Shown here in pieces: positions 5,273 to 6,297 of a stretch of DNA of 6,297 bases. Origin of the DNA: an uncultured bacterium (lineage in GTDB: Bacteria; Verrucomicrobiota; Kiritimatiellia; RFP12; UBA1067); the NCBI GenBank assembly GCA_946401765.1, contig CAMIVJ010000173.1:1-6297 (forward strand). Direction: 5' to 3'. Both the position numbers and the translations under genes were made by a program. Below the pieces are notes generated by a model, which was given only the letters and a program-made list of their open reading frames with translations, made no database searches and was not told the origin of the DNA. Positions within the stretch are counted from its first letter, which is position 1. Each line of letters starts with the position of its first letter.

Positions 5273-6297
5273 ATGAAAAAAATCGTCAAAAGGCTGCTTC
5301 CCCCGGTCGCCATCGGCGCGGTTGTCGCATTTCTTTCATGGTGGTGGCGCTATGACTGGCTGCCGCCTTCAACGTGGGAGGACGTGGCGGTGGCCGCGGG
5401 GATACATCCGCCGGAGTCCGCCTTTCCGCTCATGTGGCACGCGATGGCGTCCGCCCTCTTCCGCTGGCTCTCGCCGGCGGCCGCGATGCGCACGCTGATG
5501 ATGGCCGGCCATGTGGCCCTAGGCCTTCTCACGGTGATGCTCAGCTTCGTGTTCTCCGCCACCCAGCCGTGGGTGATGAGCGGGCGCATGCAGCGCACGG
5601 GCTGGGGGCGCCGGGTGGTGCGCCTCATGCTCATGCAGGGGGTGGTGCTCTTCGTGTGCTCCGACCCGGTGTGGGAGGCGGCTCAGGTGTTCGGCCCTAC
5701 GATGCTCCATCTCCTGATGGCGGTGGCGGCGCTTCTGGTGTTCGTGCGCTTCGCATGGCACGGCGGAAGGGTGCTTGCATGGTACTTCACGATGCTCATC
5801 CTGGGCATGCTCGCGGCCGAGACGCCGGCCGGGGTGCTGTTCGTGGTGCTGGGCCTCGTGGCCGCGTTCGTGCGCGGCGGCATGGACGGCGACGTGGCCG
5901 CCAATCCGCTCGCGGATCCCTTCGTGCGCACGATAGCCATGCGCCGCATGACGCTCGCCGCGTTCCTCGGCTGGATTGCCGCGGTGGGCGTGAACGCCGC
6001 CTACTTCACGCTTGCGGACGGCTTCGAGGCGCTTGGGTGGAACGGCTTCGAGTTCGTGGTCAAGTACCTGTACCACTACGTGGAGGCGTCGGCCTCCGCC
6101 GCGACCGCGATAGGCTGGATGCTCACGCTCATCGTGGTGGTGGCGCCGCTTGCGCTCGCGGTGTTCCACGTGCGCCGCGCGACGGACGACGAGCACTTCC
6201 TGCCCTACTGGTCCGGCGCGCTCTTCGTGATCATCGGCGCAATCTCCTTCCTGCAGCTCGCGGGATGGCGCACGTTCTGGTTCTGGTCCTGGACCGG
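5273..6297 (+). CDS. Polytopic membrane protein, DUF2723/GT-C-like N-terminal part (truncated by the window end)
   Basis: The frame is open from the ATG at 5273 to the edge (341 complete codons, no stop). It starts MKKIVKRLLPPVAIG, a basic cap followed by a first membrane segment (about 8-25). Further hydrophobic segments lie near residues 76-97, 118-130, 144-161, 168-182, 187-200, 226-250, 282-304 and 318-335, giving roughly eight or nine passes. The loop after the first segment contains STWEDVAVAAGIHPPESAFPL (33-53). Its placement of an acidic pair, an Ala-rich helix start and His-Pro-Pro recalls the first periplasmic loop of DUF2723/GT-C proteins, which are tied to glycosyl transfer from lipid-linked donors. 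Trp is frequent. This family call is a weak pattern match and the C-terminal half is missing. It has its own promoter, so it probably does not belong to the polyene-type operon. Confidence 0.82.
   Translation, partial: MKKIVKRLLPPVAIGAVVAFLSWWWRYDWLPPSTWEDVAVAAGIHPPESAFPLMWHAMASALFRWLSPAAAMRTLMMAGHVALGLLTVMLSFVFSATQPWVMSGRMQRTGWGRRVVRLMLMQGVVLFVCSDPVWEAAQVFGPTMLHLLMAVAALLVFVRFAWHGGRVLAWYFTMLILGMLAAETPAGVLFVVLGLVAAFVRGGMDGDVAANPLADPFVRTIAMRRMTLAAFLGWIAAVGVNAAYFTLADGFEALGWNGFEFVVKYLYHYVEASASAATAIGWMLTLIVVVAPLALAVFHVRRATDDEHFLPYWSGALFVIIGAISFLQLAGWRTFWFWSWT

Noticed and set aside
5519..6196. Minus-strand open frame (225 codons) opposite the membrane protein
   Set aside because: The His/Glu/Arg-rich translation is the complement of hydrophobic plus-strand codons. 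The plus frame shows proper membrane segments and a promoter.

Overview
The window is GC-rich, densely coded bacterial DNA. It has near-consensus TGnTATAAT extended -10 promoters, Shine-Dalgarno sites before most genes and Sec-type signal peptides. The gene content suggests a Gram-negative lineage: a cassette of the aryl-polyene (APE) pigment type and small secreted CxxCxGxG proteins. My best guess is an uncultured member of the Verrucomicrobiota/Lentisphaerota/Kiritimatiellota group, but this is an inference from style and gene content. There is no rRNA or marker gene to confirm it.

Layout. (1) The minus-strand block at 1-916 holds panB (3-methyl-2-oxobutanoate hydroxymethyltransferase, first committed step to pantothenate/CoA). 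It is followed 27 nt downstream by the 5' end of a secreted-protein gene that starts on TTG and runs off the left edge. (2) The divergent intergenic region at 917-1120 carries a panB promoter whose -10 lies almost on the start codon, so the mRNA is predicted to be leaderless. It also carries a run of five heptamer repeats that includes the panB -35, a 9-2-9 inverted repeat, and a plus-strand extended -10 promoter. (3) The plus-strand operon at 1121-5204 begins with a small secreted proline-rich protein carrying a DnaJ-like pair of CxxCxGxG knuckles. It continues with four tightly packed, partly overlapping enzymes: ketosynthase, hotdog dehydratase, SDR ketoreductase and a second ketosynthase. 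Their order and sequence character match the ApeO-ApeP-ApeQ-ApeR segment of aryl-polyene clusters. (4) A further extended -10 promoter at 5231-5239 drives a polytopic membrane protein that runs off the right edge. Its first external loop resembles the DUF2723/GT-C family.

How it works together. The four enzymes contain the chemistry for one type II elongation cycle that leaves a double bond: condensation, ketoreduction and dehydration. There is no enoyl reductase in the window, which is what a polyene needs. No acyl carrier protein, aryl-priming AMP ligase, ammonia lyase, chain-length factor, acyltransferase or exporter is visible. The cassette is therefore either a split-off part of an APE pathway or a reduced, differently primed type II system. 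PanB makes a precursor of the 4'-phosphopantetheine arm such a system would use, but it is divergently transcribed and the functional link is only thematic.

The main uncertainty in gene structure is the N-terminus of the first ketosynthase. Its reading frame looks family-like upstream of the only available ATG.
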